Below are positions 45,897 to 54,556 of a stretch of 64,000 bases of DNA, one piece after another. The number at the start of each line of letters is the position of its first letter. Position 1 is the stretch's first letter. The stretch is from Nitratireductor aestuarii. GTDB taxonomy: Bacteria; Pseudomonadota; Alphaproteobacteria; Rhizobiales; Rhizobiaceae. Both the position numbers and the translations under genes were made by a program. The notes below the pieces were generated by a model. The model saw nothing but the letters and a program-made list of their open reading frames with translations. It was not told the origin of the DNA and did not search any database. The stretch is taken from contig NZ_BMIF01000008.1 in assembly GCF_014641695.1 (NCBI RefSeq), positions 1-64,000 of the forward strand, in the 5' to 3' direction.

Positions 45897-46109
45897 TTAG
45901 AGAGCGGTAAGATTTACAGCCTTCGGGCCCTTGCCCATGCGGTCGGGCTCTACGTCGAAGGAAACCTTCTGGCCGTCGGAGAGCGTGCGCAGTCCGGCAT
46001 TTTCGACAGCGGAGATGTGAACGAACACATCCTTCTGGCCGTCGTCAGGCGTAATGAAGCCGAAGCCCTTGGTGGTGTTGAAGAATTTTACGGTGCCGGT
46101 CGTGGCCAT
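45897..46109 (-). CDS. Cold-shock protein, CspA family (copy 2)
   Basis: The 70-residue product [11 protein letters not shown]... carries RNP1 KGFGFIT and RNP2 VFVHIS and is about three-quarters identical by eye to its neighbour. The ATG at 46109 follows GGGGAG at six bases; a longer open frame from 46256 is rejected because the extra 49 residues are unlike any cold-shock domain. The pair looks like a tandem duplication. Confidence 0.95.
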   Translation of the reverse strand: MATTGTVKFFNTTKGFGFITPDDGQKDVFVHISAVENAGLRTLSDGQKVSFDVEPDRMGKGPKAVNLTAL

Positions 46110-46293
46110 GGGATACTCCCCGTTTGCAAAAAGCGTCTGCGCAACGCGCGCAGGTTCGCCAACGCCAGATGTTGAAATACGGGGAAAGGGTCGTCCAGGA
46201 ACGCTTCCAGTCTCCGGGTCTGCAATCACCCGAGCGAAACGTCTTCTATCACTCATTCAAATGAGGCGCAAGGTCGCCCCTGGCCCAATTATC

Positions 46294-47760
46294 CTAGAAC
46301 TTTTGACGGCCCTTCCAGAGAAATTCGGCCGCGTTATAGGATTCTACCCAATTGGGGTATCTACCCATAGTATATAGCGCGAGGGCGGTGGACGACTGAA
46401 TGGTTGTAGTGACGGTTTCGTCCCGCTCGGTGCCGCGCCAGACGGCTTCGAGGTATTCGAGCGTGGTCAGGCCGGTCGCCCTGGTGGCTGGTGTCTTCTT
46501 GAGCGAGGGGATGATGAACTCCTGCAGCTCGCCATTTTCAAGGCGCATCAGCGGCATGGCGCGGTAGGGTGTGGCCTGGGCGACGTCCCGGCAGGTGGTG
46601 AGGACCGTGAGGTTCCTGAAACCGGCCATCTTTGCCGCCTCGCGCAGGATTTCCGCAGGTGCGGTTCCGGGAGCGCTCAGAAAGCTGGCGGTTGCCCCAA
46701 GCGGGTTCAGGAGGTGAACCACGGCATTCAATGGCGAGCGCATCTGGAAAAAGTGGTAGAGCCCAAGCAGCGCCTGCAACTGTTGTGAAATGCCGGGCAG
46801 GGGCAGGTAGGCGATGCCCTCATTCTGCAACACATGAATGGCGTCCGTCATGGCGCCGGCGGTGCGGATGCCGAGAATCCTCATGGCTCCATCGATCTGG
46901 GGATTGGAGCCCAATCCGTGCAGCAGAATGCGGTGACCTGCCCGCGCAAGAAGCCGTGCCGACAGCAGGAACCAGGGCGGGCTTCCACGCCTTGGCGAAA
47001 TATAGGCTGGCCAGTCGAGGTCCACCTTGCCAGATGCTATGCGATAGCAGCCGCACTCGCGGCGCAGGGCGCGGGCAAACCCCGCCAGTTCTGCCGATGT
47101 TACGCCGCGGTACTGCAGGGCAACAAGCAGAGCGCCGATCTGGATCGGATCAGCTTCCCCCTGAAGGATGATCGACATGGCGTCATCGGCCTCCGCCATG
47201 GTCAGGGGGCGCGTCCGACCCGCGCCCGCACCGGTGGTTACGATGTGTTTGGCGAGCCGCTTCGATGGGTTGTTGGATCGCGCCATCTCGTCCAGCCGCC
47301 GGCTGATCGCTTCAGGCGACGGCATTCCTTCCGGCAATACATGACTTCGCGTGGCAAGCGGCTGCGTGGCTGCGGCGGCTGGCTGCGGCGGAGAGACCAA
47401 CGCTGGAGGCGAGAAGCCAGCGCTGTCTACATGGTTGGCAGAGGGTTTCAGATTGAGGATCGCTTCAGCTTCACCCGCCAGGGCGCGCAGGCGCGCTCGC
47501 AGACTTTCGGCGAAGGGCGTCGGAACCATGCCGCGTCCGGTGCGGATGAAGATAGGGTCGCCGAACTGTTCGCGGATCTGCGCCAGCAGGCGGCTCATTG
47601 CCGGTGCGCTCATGCCTAGGCGCTCGGCGGCGCGGCCGATGCTGCCTTCAACCAGCAGAACGTCGAGAGCGATCAGCAGTTTCAGGCCGGAGAGGGGGCT
47701 CGATCCTGTGGAAACACCGCCTTCCGTTGCCTTGGTAGTGCCGATCGACCGCGTGCTCAC
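46294..47760 (-). CDS. LysR-type HTH fused to TrpD2/YbiB-like glycosyltransferase-fold protein
   Basis: The 488-residue protein (GTG start at 47760) begins with a LysR-type winged HTH (about 24-90: LLVEGSIGRAAERLGMSAPA, then IREQFGDPIFIRTGRGMVPT). A Pro/Ala-rich linker (about 105-145) follows. It then has a nucleoside phosphorylase/TrpD-like region: helical part TMAEADDAMSIILQGEADPI, core ISPRRGSPPWFLLSARLLAR, and SPLNAVVHLLNPLGA. The TrpD GTGGD phosphate loop is not seen. This matches the YbiB (TrpD2) group, nucleic-acid-binding rather than anthranilate enzymes. No LysR effector domain is present. It is divergent from the siderophore receptor. Confidence 0.85.
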   Translation of the reverse strand: MSTRSIGTTKATEGGVSTGSSPLSGLKLLIALDVLLVEGSIGRAAERLGMSAPAMSRLLAQIREQFGDPIFIRTGRGMVPTPFAESLRARLRALAGEAEAILNLKPSANHVDSAGFSPPALVSPPQPAAAATQPLATRSHVLPEGMPSPEAISRRLDEMARSNNPSKRLAKHIVTTGAGAGRTRPLTMAEADDAMSIILQGEADPIQIGALLVALQYRGVTSAELAGFARALRRECGCYRIASGKVDLDWPAYISPRRGSPPWFLLSARLLARAGHRILLHGLGSNPQIDGAMRILGIRTAGAMTDAIHVLQNEGIAYLPLPGISQQLQALLGLYHFFQMRSPLNAVVHLLNPLGATASFLSAPGTAPAEILREAAKMAGFRNLTVLTTCRDVAQATPYRAMPLMRLENGELQEFIIPSLKKTPATRATGLTTLEYLEAVWRGTERDETVTTTIQSSTALALYTMGRYPNWVESYNAAEFLWKGRQKF

Positions 47761-47813
47761 CGGGCGAAAACCTTAGGCTGCCAAAGCTGAGTATAATATT
47801 CCAGAAATCGAAA

Positions 47814-47830
47814 TTTAGAATGGTTCTGAA
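47814..47830. promoter_or_regulatory. ICE-like Irr binding site
   Basis: TTTAGAA (47814-47820), TGG, TTCTGAA (47824-47830) matches the rhizobial iron control element TTTAGAA-N3-TTCTAAA with one change. It lies 74-90 bases before the receptor start and 54-70 bases before the LysR-TrpD2 gene. Irr, active in low iron, is the expected ligand. Confidence 0.7.
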
Positions 47831-47839
47831 ACATAGCGT

Positions 47840-47867
47840 TTGACCCCGCGGACCGTAAAAATAATAG
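47840..47867 (+). promoter_or_regulatory. Possible promoter of the siderophore receptor gene
   Basis: TTGACC (47840-47845), 16 bases, TAATAG (47862-47867), followed by AGGAG. The -10 match is weak. If real, the ICE box centre lies near -52, which would suit activation more than simple repression. Confidence 0.35.
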
Positions 47868-47903
47868 GAGTGGATTAATCAGGTTTTCGGTTTGGGGCAA
47901 TAA

Positions 47904-49985
47904 ATGTTTTATGCCAGCTATAAAAATGAACGTGTAGGTAAGGTCGCCCGGACTGGCTGGGCGCTGGGCACGAGCCTGCTCGCGCTTGGAACTTCACAGG
48001 CCTGGGCTCAGGCCGACACCAATGGTGTAACCCAGCTTCAGCAGCTTGTTGTTACCGCAGCCGGTTTTGAGCAGAACGTCAAGGATGCCCCGGCCAGCAT
48101 CACCGTGATCACCCGCGAAGAGCTCGAGAAGGGCTCGTTCAAGGATCTGACCGACGCGCTGAAGGAAGCGCAGGGCGTGATGGTAACGGGTGCCGCAAAC
48201 GAGAACGACATTCTGATCCGCGGCCTTCCGGGCAATTACACGCTGGTCCTGGTGGATGGTAAGCGCCAGAACACCCGCAGTTCGCGCCCCAATGGCAGCT
48301 CCGGTCTGGAACAGAGCTTCATTCCGCCGATCTCGGCTATCGAGCGTATCGAGATCGTGCGCGGTCCGATGTCCTCGCTCTATGGTTCCGACGCCATGGG
48401 TGGCGTGATCAACATCATCACCCGCAAGGTGTCCGATGTCTGGTCCGGCAGCTTCTCCGTCGATGGCACGCTTAACGAGCACTCGCGCTACGGCAACAGC
48501 GGCCAGACCTCGATCTACATCTCCGGCCCGGTCGTCGACGATACCGTCGGCATCCAGATCTGGGGCAGGGGCTTCCTGCGCGGCGAGGATAGCGTCATTG
48601 GCGGCACCCAGGGCCGCAAGGAAGGCGACGTCAACGCCAAGCTGACGATCACGCCCTCCGACGATCACGAGATCTACCTCGAGGGCGGCTTCGCTCGTGT
48701 CCGCTCGCTTTCGCATGTGGGCGAGACGGTTGATCCCGCCGGCCGCAGCCCCGCTGACAGCTATCGCGACTACGACCGTGGTCATTGGTCGGCGACCCAT
48801 ATCGGCCACTGGGGCTGGACGACATCCGAGATTTCGCTTTCGCAGGAGTTTGGAAAGCGCACCAGCTACTCGTCCACGCCGGGCCTCGATGAGTGGGTTG
48901 AAAACACGCGCATTCCGCAGATCCGCAATACGGTTCTGGATGCCAAGTTCACGACGCCGTTCTCGCTTCTCGGAGAACACATGCTGGTGACCGGTGGCCA
49001 GTACATGAACGAGGCGCTCAAGGACACCGGGCACACGGACGACTATGTGGACCTGTCGGTCAACAGCTTCGCCCTGTTCGCCGAGGATGAGTGGAAGATC
49101 ACCGACGATTTCGCGCTCACGGGCGGCCTGCGCCTCAACCACCATCAGCGCTATGGAACGCATGTCACGCCGCGTCTTTATGGCGTCTGGAATGCGTTCG
49201 AAGGCATCACGGTCAAGGGCGGCGTTTCGACGGGCTTCACCGCTCCGGAACTGCGTACGGTTACGCCGGGCTACTACTATCCGACCCAGCAGGGCGCCGG
49301 TGTGATCCCGGGCAATCCTGACCTGAAGCCGGAAGAGAGCACGAGCTACGAAATCGGCGTGCTCTACGACAACTACGGCGGCTTCACCGCCGGTGCGACG
49401 TATTTTTATACGGACTTCACCAACAAGATCACCAATGAGAACACTCATCTCATCATCGATCCGGAAACCGGCGCCATCCGTGACCCGGGGGGCAACTGCT
49501 CGTCGGCCGTCCTCACCGGAACCGAGAAGTGCCTGTGGAGGCACTTCAACATCGATGGCGCTGTCATCCAGGGTGTAGAACTTACCGCGAGTTGGGAGGC
49601 GACGCCTGACCTGAGGTTCCGCGGCACCTATACCTACACCAAGTCCAGGCAGACCTCGGGTGAGTTCGAGGGCGAGCCGCTGACCCGTACGCCGGAGCAT
49701 CAGGCCAGCCTGCGCGCTGACTGGACGGCAACCGAACAGCTCGACCTCTGGGCCAGCGTCAACTACTACGGCGAGCAGATCAGCGCCAACGCCCGCCAGA
49801 CGCCACGGGTGAAGACGCTGCCCGCCTACACGCTGGTTGATGCCGGGGTGAACTACGCCCTGAGTGACAACGTCACGCTGAAGGGTGCTGTCTACAACCT
49901 GTTTGACAAGACGGTCGATCCCGATGAATACAGCAACTCCCTCGACGGCCGCCGTTTCTGGGTCGGCATGACTTCAACCTTCTAA
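47904..49985 (+). CDS. TonB-dependent ferric-siderophore receptor (FepA/CirA-like)
   Basis: This 693-residue outer-membrane receptor has a signal peptide (cleavage near SQAWAQA, residue 36), a TonB-box-like LQQLVVTAAG, and a plug domain (about 55-175) with ILIRGLPGNYTLVLVDGKRQ and SLYGSDAMGGVINIITR. A 22-strand barrel follows, ending in the typical aromatic C-terminus (MTSTF). The plug and the RFRGTYTYTKS/NLFDKTVDP barrel motifs fit catecholate receptors of the FepA/CirA/IrgA type. It heads a run of five transport genes. The exact siderophore cannot be read from sequence. Confidence 0.9.
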   Translation: MFYASYKNERVGKVARTGWALGTSLLALGTSQAWAQADTNGVTQLQQLVVTAAGFEQNVKDAPASITVITREELEKGSFKDLTDALKEAQGVMVTGAANENDILIRGLPGNYTLVLVDGKRQNTRSSRPNGSSGLEQSFIPPISAIERIEIVRGPMSSLYGSDAMGGVINIITRKVSDVWSGSFSVDGTLNEHSRYGNSGQTSIYISGPVVDDTVGIQIWGRGFLRGEDSVIGGTQGRKEGDVNAKLTITPSDDHEIYLEGGFARVRSLSHVGETVDPAGRSPADSYRDYDRGHWSATHIGHWGWTTSEISLSQEFGKRTSYSSTPGLDEWVENTRIPQIRNTVLDAKFTTPFSLLGEHMLVTGGQYMNEALKDTGHTDDYVDLSVNSFALFAEDEWKITDDFALTGGLRLNHHQRYGTHVTPRLYGVWNAFEGITVKGGVSTGFTAPELRTVTPGYYYPTQQGAGVIPGNPDLKPEESTSYEIGVLYDNYGGFTAGATYFYTDFTNKITNENTHLIIDPETGAIRDPGGNCSSAVLTGTEKCLWRHFNIDGAVIQGVELTASWEATPDLRFRGTYTYTKSRQTSGEFEGEPLTRTPEHQASLRADWTATEQLDLWASVNYYGEQISANARQTPRVKTLPAYTLVDAGVNYALSDNVTLKGAVYNLFDKTVDPDEYSNSLDGRRFWVGMTSTF

Positions 49986-50004
49986 GCTCATCCGGAGTAC
50001 ACGA

Positions 50005-50778
50005 ATGGAAAGCGCTGTGGCGACACCTGGGGCAGAGGCATCTGCCCCGAGACGCGGGAGACCCAACCTTCCCGCCTACCGGCTGACGGTCGTGGACAGC
50101 GTGGAGGCCGGAGGCAATATGCAGCGGGTGACGTTTGCCTTGCCCGCCGATGCGACTGCGTTCGACTACAAGCCCGGACAGGCGATCGTGATGATGATCC
50201 CGCTGGGTGATGGCGAGTTCGGCCGTCGCGACTACACGATCCGCTCCTTTGATCGGGAGGCGCGCACGCTGGCTGTCGACTTCCTGAAGCACGGCGACAC
50301 ACCAGGCCCGCGTTGGGCAATCGGTGCGAAGGCAGGCGACGAGATCGAGGTGAAGGGTCCGCGCGGCCACACGGTCTTCAATGCGGAAGCCGACTGGCAT
50401 CTCTTTACCGGTGACGAGACCTGTATTCCGGCAATCGTCCACATTCTGGAAGAGGCGCCGGCTGGCACAAAGGCCTATGCCTTCATCGAGGTGCAGGACG
50501 AGCGCGGAGAGGTGGCGATCAACACCAATGCGGATCTCAGCCTTCAATGGCTCCACCGGGGTGATCTGCCCGCAGGCCCGAGCGAGTTTATGGCGAAAGC
50601 TGTGGATGCGTTCGAACTGCCGGAGGGCAGGGGCCAGGCCTATATTATTGGCGAAACCAGCAATGTTCGCCGGCAGCGCCATGCACTCATCGCGCGTGGT
50701 CTTACCCGCGAGCAAATCCGTTCGGAAGGTTATTGGCGTCCGGGCCGCATTGGCGGTCACGACCACGTCGACGATTAA
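50005..50778 (+). CDS. Siderophore-interacting protein (ferric-siderophore reductase)
   Basis: The 257-residue protein belongs to the SIP/ViuB family of FAD-containing reductases that release iron from siderophores in the cytoplasm. The FAD-binding motif is RRDYTIRSFD (about 74-83), with KGPRGHTVF after it and a C-terminal NAD(P)H domain (FTGDETCIPAI, GETSNVRRQRHALI). GGAG lies nine bases before the ATG, 20 bases after the receptor stop. It is the final step of the uptake route encoded here. Confidence 0.93.
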   Translation: MESAVATPGAEASAPRRGRPNLPAYRLTVVDSVEAGGNMQRVTFALPADATAFDYKPGQAIVMMIPLGDGEFGRRDYTIRSFDREARTLAVDFLKHGDTPGPRWAIGAKAGDEIEVKGPRGHTVFNAEADWHLFTGDETCIPAIVHILEEAPAGTKAYAFIEVQDERGEVAINTNADLSLQWLHRGDLPAGPSEFMAKAVDAFELPEGRGQAYIIGETSNVRRQRHALIARGLTREQIRSEGYWRPGRIGGHDHVDD

Positions 50779-50804
50779 CAGCAGCAGCGAAGGAACCCAT
50801 TCCC

Positions 50805-51713
50805 ATGAAGCTGACCACCATTTTCGCATCCCTGGCACTGGCTGCCGCGACGGCAATGTCCCCAGCGTTCGCCGCCGAAATTACAATCAAGCATGCGCAG
50901 GGCGAGACCACGCTGCCGGATACCCCGAAGAAGGTGCTGGTGTTCGACATGGCATCGCTCGATACGCTCGACGCGCTTGGCGTCGAGGTTGCAGGCGTTC
51001 CGGGCGGCAACAAGCCGGGCTCGCTCAAGAAGTATGAGGGCGACGAGTATGTGAAGGTCGGTACGTTGTTCGAGCCGGACTTCGAGGCCGTCAATGCAGC
51101 GGAGCCGGACCTGATCATCGTGGGCGGACGTTCCGCACCGAAATATGCGGATCTCGCCAAGATCGCTCCAACGATCGACATGACGAGCGCGCCGGACGAT
51201 TTCCTCAACAACATGAAGACGAACGTCAAGACGCTGGCGTCGGTGTTCGGCAAAGATCAGGAAGCTGAAGCCAAGCTCGCAAAGCTTGACGAGAGCATTG
51301 CGGCCCTCAAGGAAAAGGCCGCCGATGCCGGACGCGTTCTGACCATTCTCACCACCGGTGGCCGCATGAGCGCCCACGGCAAGGGCGGTCGCTTCACGAT
51401 CGTCTATGAGGACTTCGGCATGACGCCGGCTGCGGAGGGCCTGGAAGTTGGCACGCACGGCCAGGCGATCTCGAACGAGTTCATCCTCGAGACCAATCCT
51501 GACTGGCTGCTGGTCGTCGACCGTGACGCGGCAATCGGCCAGGAAGGCCAGGCTGCGGAGCAGGTGCTGAACAACGAGCTGGTGACCCAGACCAACGCCT
51601 GGAAGAACAACCACGTTGTCTACCTGAACGCTGCCAACTGGTACATCATCGGCGGCGGGCTCAATGCCGTTCAGGCGAATGTGGACGAGCTACTTGCAGC
51701 CTTCAGCAAGTAA
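50805..51713 (+). CDS. Siderophore ABC transporter substrate-binding protein (FatB/CeuE-like)
   Basis: The 302-residue periplasmic protein has a signal peptide ending SPAFA, the class III binding-protein fold with DTPKKVLVFD at the start of the first lobe, VGTLFEPDFEAV, and LLVVDRDAAIGQEGQA in the second. It is of the FatB/YclQ/CeuE type that binds catecholate or mixed siderophores. The ATG at 50805 follows AAGGAA; an upstream in-frame start overlaps the SIP gene and lacks a signal peptide. A strong terminator follows. Confidence 0.93.
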   Translation: MKLTTIFASLALAAATAMSPAFAAEITIKHAQGETTLPDTPKKVLVFDMASLDTLDALGVEVAGVPGGNKPGSLKKYEGDEYVKVGTLFEPDFEAVNAAEPDLIIVGGRSAPKYADLAKIAPTIDMTSAPDDFLNNMKTNVKTLASVFGKDQEAEAKLAKLDESIAALKEKAADAGRVLTILTTGGRMSAHGKGGRFTIVYEDFGMTPAAEGLEVGTHGQAISNEFILETNPDWLLVVDRDAAIGQEGQAAEQVLNNELVTQTNAWKNNHVVYLNAANWYIIGGGLNAVQANVDELLAAFSK

Positions 51714-51734
51714 GTTCTATTAACGCCACGAGTG

Positions 51735-51764
51735 CACAGCCGGCCTTTCGTCAGGCCGGTTGTG
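51735..51764 (+). terminator. Strong hairpin inside the siderophore operon
   Basis: CACAGCCGGCCT (51735-51746) pairs with AGGCCGGTTGTG (51753-51764), with one G-T pair and a six-base loop, followed by TTTTGTTTTG. It lies 21 bases after the binding-protein stop and 32 bases before the first permease start. Partial read-through would give more binding protein than permease. Confidence 0.88.
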
Positions 51765-51796
51765 TTTTGTTTTGAGCCCTGAAGCGTGAGCCATCA

Positions 51797-52765
51797 GTGA
51801 AGTCAACGTTGCCAGCCCTCTTGCTAGCGGGATTCATTCTGCTGGTACTTGCAGTGGCAAGCCTGTTCGTCGGCGTTTCCGACGTATCGTTGAGCAGCCT
51901 CATGAGCGGCGATGCCAAGTCGCTTCAGGTGCTTCTTGTCAGCCGCGCACCGCGCACGGCGGCGCTCATCCTCGCCGGCTCCAGCATGGCGATCGCCGGC
52001 ATGATCATGCAGATGCTGGCACGCAACCGCTTTGTCGAGCCGTCAACGATCGGAACGGTGGAGTCAGCCAGCCTCGGGATCCTAGCCATCACCGTTCTCG
52101 CGCCGGGTGCGCCGGTGATCGCCAAAATGATCACGGCTTCGGTGTTTGCGATGGCGGGCACGGCGATCTTCCTGCGCATTCTCAAGTTCGTGCCGCTGCG
52201 CTCCGTCCTGCTCGTGCCGCTGGTCGGCATCATGCTTTCGGGCATCATTGGGGCGATCACGACCTTCTTCGCCTATCGGCTCGATCTGCTTCAATCGCTC
52301 GGCGCCTGGATGACAGGCGACTTTTCCGTGGTTCTCAAGGGCCGCTACGAGCTGCTGTGGATCGCGGGAGCGCTCGGAATAGCGGCCTATATTGCGGCGG
52401 ACCGGTTCACGGTCGCCGGGCTGGGCCAGCACTTCACGACTAATCTCGGGCTCAACTACCGCCGCGTGATGCTGCTTGGGCTTACCATCGTCTCGCTTGT
52501 GACCGCCTCGGTTGTCGTTACAGTCGGATCGGTGCCGTTCCTTGGTCTCATCATCCCGAACGTGGTCGCCATGATGGTGGGCGACAACATGCGACGCTCG
52601 CTGCCGTGGGTGGCGATCCTGGGCGCTGGCTTCGTGCTCGTTTGCGATATCTTCGGCCGCCTCATCATCCGCCCATACGAGATGCCCATTGGAGCTGTGA
52701 TGGGTGTCATCGGCGCGTTCTTCTTCCTCTACCTGCTTTTGAGGAGGACTTCCCGTGCTGCCTGA
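51797..52765 (+). CDS. Iron-siderophore ABC transporter permease 1 (FatD/CeuB-like)
   Basis: This is a 322-residue inner-membrane permease of the FecCD family with about nine hydrophobic segments. The conserved VGSVPFLGLIIPNVVAMMVG contacts the ATPase, and AGSSMAIAGMIMQMLARN is the usual early block. The start is a GTG at 51797 with a weak ribosome site, right after the terminator hairpin. It overlaps the second permease by 11 bases. Confidence 0.92.
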   Translation: MKSTLPALLLAGFILLVLAVASLFVGVSDVSLSSLMSGDAKSLQVLLVSRAPRTAALILAGSSMAIAGMIMQMLARNRFVEPSTIGTVESASLGILAITVLAPGAPVIAKMITASVFAMAGTAIFLRILKFVPLRSVLLVPLVGIMLSGIIGAITTFFAYRLDLLQSLGAWMTGDFSVVLKGRYELLWIAGALGIAAYIAADRFTVAGLGQHFTTNLGLNYRRVMLLGLTIVSLVTASVVVTVGSVPFLGLIIPNVVAMMVGDNMRRSLPWVAILGAGFVLVCDIFGRLIIRPYEMPIGAVMGVIGAFFFLYLLLRRTSRAA

Positions 52766-53723
52766 GGTTCGCAGGAAACGCGTGCGGGCAATCGTTGCCC
52801 TGCTCTCGGTGCTGACCGTCATCGCCATGGTCGCCTTCATGACGCTTGGCGCGAAGGGCAGCTGGTCGTTCATTCTCTCGTTCCGCGGGGCTAAGCTCGC
52901 GGCGCTGGTGCTGGTCGCGTTCTCGATTGCCGTTTCGACCGTGCTGTTCCAGACGATCATGGAAAACCGGATCGTCACGCCGTCGATCATGGGCTTCGAT
53001 GCGCTTTATGTGCTGCTGCAGACGGTGCTGGTGTTCGCCATCGGAGCGGGGCGGCTTTCCGCCATGGACCCGTTCCTGCTGTTCCTGATCGAAGCAGGAA
53101 TGCTGATGCTCTTTTCCAACCTGCTCTATAGGTGGATTCTCGCGGGCGCCGCGCGCAGCCCGCATCTTCTGATGCTGGTCGGCATCGTCTTCGGCATTCT
53201 CTTCCGCAGCCTGTCGAGCTTCCTGCAGCGCATCCTTGACCCCAGCGAATTCCTGATCCTGCAGGACCGCATGTTCGCGAGCTTCAACGCGGTAGACACG
53301 TCGCTGCTGGGCATAGCGGGCGTCGTCGTCGCGATCGTGACCGTGATCATCCTGCGTATGCTGCCAGTCTTCGACGTCGTTGCGCTCGGCCGGAACCATG
53401 CGACCGCGCTTGGCGTCGATCACAACCGCACGATCATGTTCACGCTGGCGCTGATCTCGGTGCTGATCGCGGTTTCCACAGCGCTCGTCGGTCCGGTGAC
53501 ATTTTTCGGGCTGCTGGTTGCCAATCTGGCCTATCTCATTCTACCCACGTCGCGCCACGCTGTTGTGCTGCCCGTTGCAACACTGATAGCAGTGGTAACC
53601 CTGGTGGGTGGGCAGGTGATCCTGGAACGTGTGTTTGCATTCGACACAGCGCTTTCCATCATCATCGAGTTCGTGGGAGGACTTGTCTTCATCCTTCTGG
53701 TCGTCAGAGGAGCTGCGCGATGA
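52755..53723 (+). CDS. Iron-siderophore ABC transporter permease 2 (FatC/CeuC-like)
   Basis: A second FecCD permease of 322 residues pairs with the first. It has the block VAFSIAVSTVLFQTIMENRIVTPS, readable as ISTVLFQT-type early segment, and a C-terminal ATPase contact in VGPVTFFGLLVANLAYLI. The GTG start at 52755 has an excellent GAGGAGG ribosome site seven bases before it. Its stop overlaps the ATPase ATG by four bases. Confidence 0.92.
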   Translation: MLPEVRRKRVRAIVALLSVLTVIAMVAFMTLGAKGSWSFILSFRGAKLAALVLVAFSIAVSTVLFQTIMENRIVTPSIMGFDALYVLLQTVLVFAIGAGRLSAMDPFLLFLIEAGMLMLFSNLLYRWILAGAARSPHLLMLVGIVFGILFRSLSSFLQRILDPSEFLILQDRMFASFNAVDTSLLGIAGVVVAIVTVIILRMLPVFDVVALGRNHATALGVDHNRTIMFTLALISVLIAVSTALVGPVTFFGLLVANLAYLILPTSRHAVVLPVATLIAVVTLVGGQVILERVFAFDTALSIIIEFVGGLVFILLVVRGAAR

Positions 53724-54472
53724 TTGCTGTCGAAAAGATTACCAAGACCTACGGCTCCTCCGTGGTGGTGGATGGCGTATCGATTACGCTTCCCAAGGGC
53801 GGTGTGACTTCGATCATCGGGCCGAATGGCGCTGGCAAGTCGACGCTGCTCAGCATGGTGGGGCGCTTCCTCTCTGCCGATTCCGGTACAATCACAGTTG
53901 GTGGGCTGGACGTCACCAAGACGCCGAGCGATGAGCTGGCCAAGCGGCTTGCCGTTCTTCGGCAGGACAACCATCTGGCTGTTCGCCTGACGGTGCGGGA
54001 CCTCGTAAGCTTCGGCCGCTATCCGCACTCAAAGGGCCGCTACACGGTTGAGGACGAGCGCCATGTCAACGAGGCGATCGCGATGCTGGGCCTAAGCGGC
54101 CTTGCCGACCGGTTCCTAGACGAGCTTTCCGGCGGTCAGCGCCAGCGGGCCTTCGTTGCCATGGTGATCTGCCAGGACACGGAATATGTGCTGCTCGATG
54201 AGCCGCTCAACAACCTCGACATCAAGCATGCGGTCGAGATCATGCGGCTTGTGCAGCAGGCTGCGCGGCGGCTCAACAAAACGATGGTCGTTGTGCTGCA
54301 CGACATCAACATGGCGTCGACCTTCTCCGACGTGATCGTCGCCATGAAGAATGGCCAGATCGTCGCCTCCGGATCGCCGGCTGAGATCATCCAGCCTGAC
54401 CTGCTCAGCCAGATCTACGAGACCGAAATCAAGGTCGTGCCGGTCGGAAGCCGGCTCGTCGCGATCTATTAG
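53720..54472 (+). CDS. Iron-siderophore ABC transporter ATPase (FatE/CeuD-like)
   Basis: The 250-residue ATPase has Walker A GPNGAGKST (36-44), a Q-loop in VLRQDNH, signature LSGGQRQRA, Walker B YVLLDEPLNNLD and the switch His in VVLHDINMAS. It completes the BCDE-type importer with the two permeases and binding protein. A hairpin terminator follows. Confidence 0.95.
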   Translation: MIAVEKITKTYGSSVVVDGVSITLPKGGVTSIIGPNGAGKSTLLSMVGRFLSADSGTITVGGLDVTKTPSDELAKRLAVLRQDNHLAVRLTVRDLVSFGRYPHSKGRYTVEDERHVNEAIAMLGLSGLADRFLDELSGGQRQRAFVAMVICQDTEYVLLDEPLNNLDIKHAVEIMRLVQQAARRLNKTMVVVLHDINMASTFSDVIVAMKNGQIVASGSPAEIIQPDLLSQIYETEIKVVPVGSRLVAIY

Positions 54473-54530
54473 ATCATCAGTTCCTGCTTGAGTTGCCGAA
54501 CATAATCGTATAGGTTGCATAACGTGGATG

Positions 54531-54556
54531 ATGCAGCCGTTTGATTGTGGCTGCAT
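54531..54556 (+). terminator. Terminator after the siderophore operon
   Basis: ATGCAGCC (54531-54538) and GGCTGCAT (54549-54556) form a stem with a ten-base loop, followed by GTTTGT. The T-tract is short. The remaining gap to 54813 shows no gene; GGGGGGAGGAG near 54690 resembles a ribosome site, but the frame after it is short. Confidence 0.65.

Noticed and set aside
47994-49700. 568-codon minus-strand open frame across the TonB receptor
   Set aside because: Antisense of a receptor with clear domains; no recognisable motif on the minus strand.
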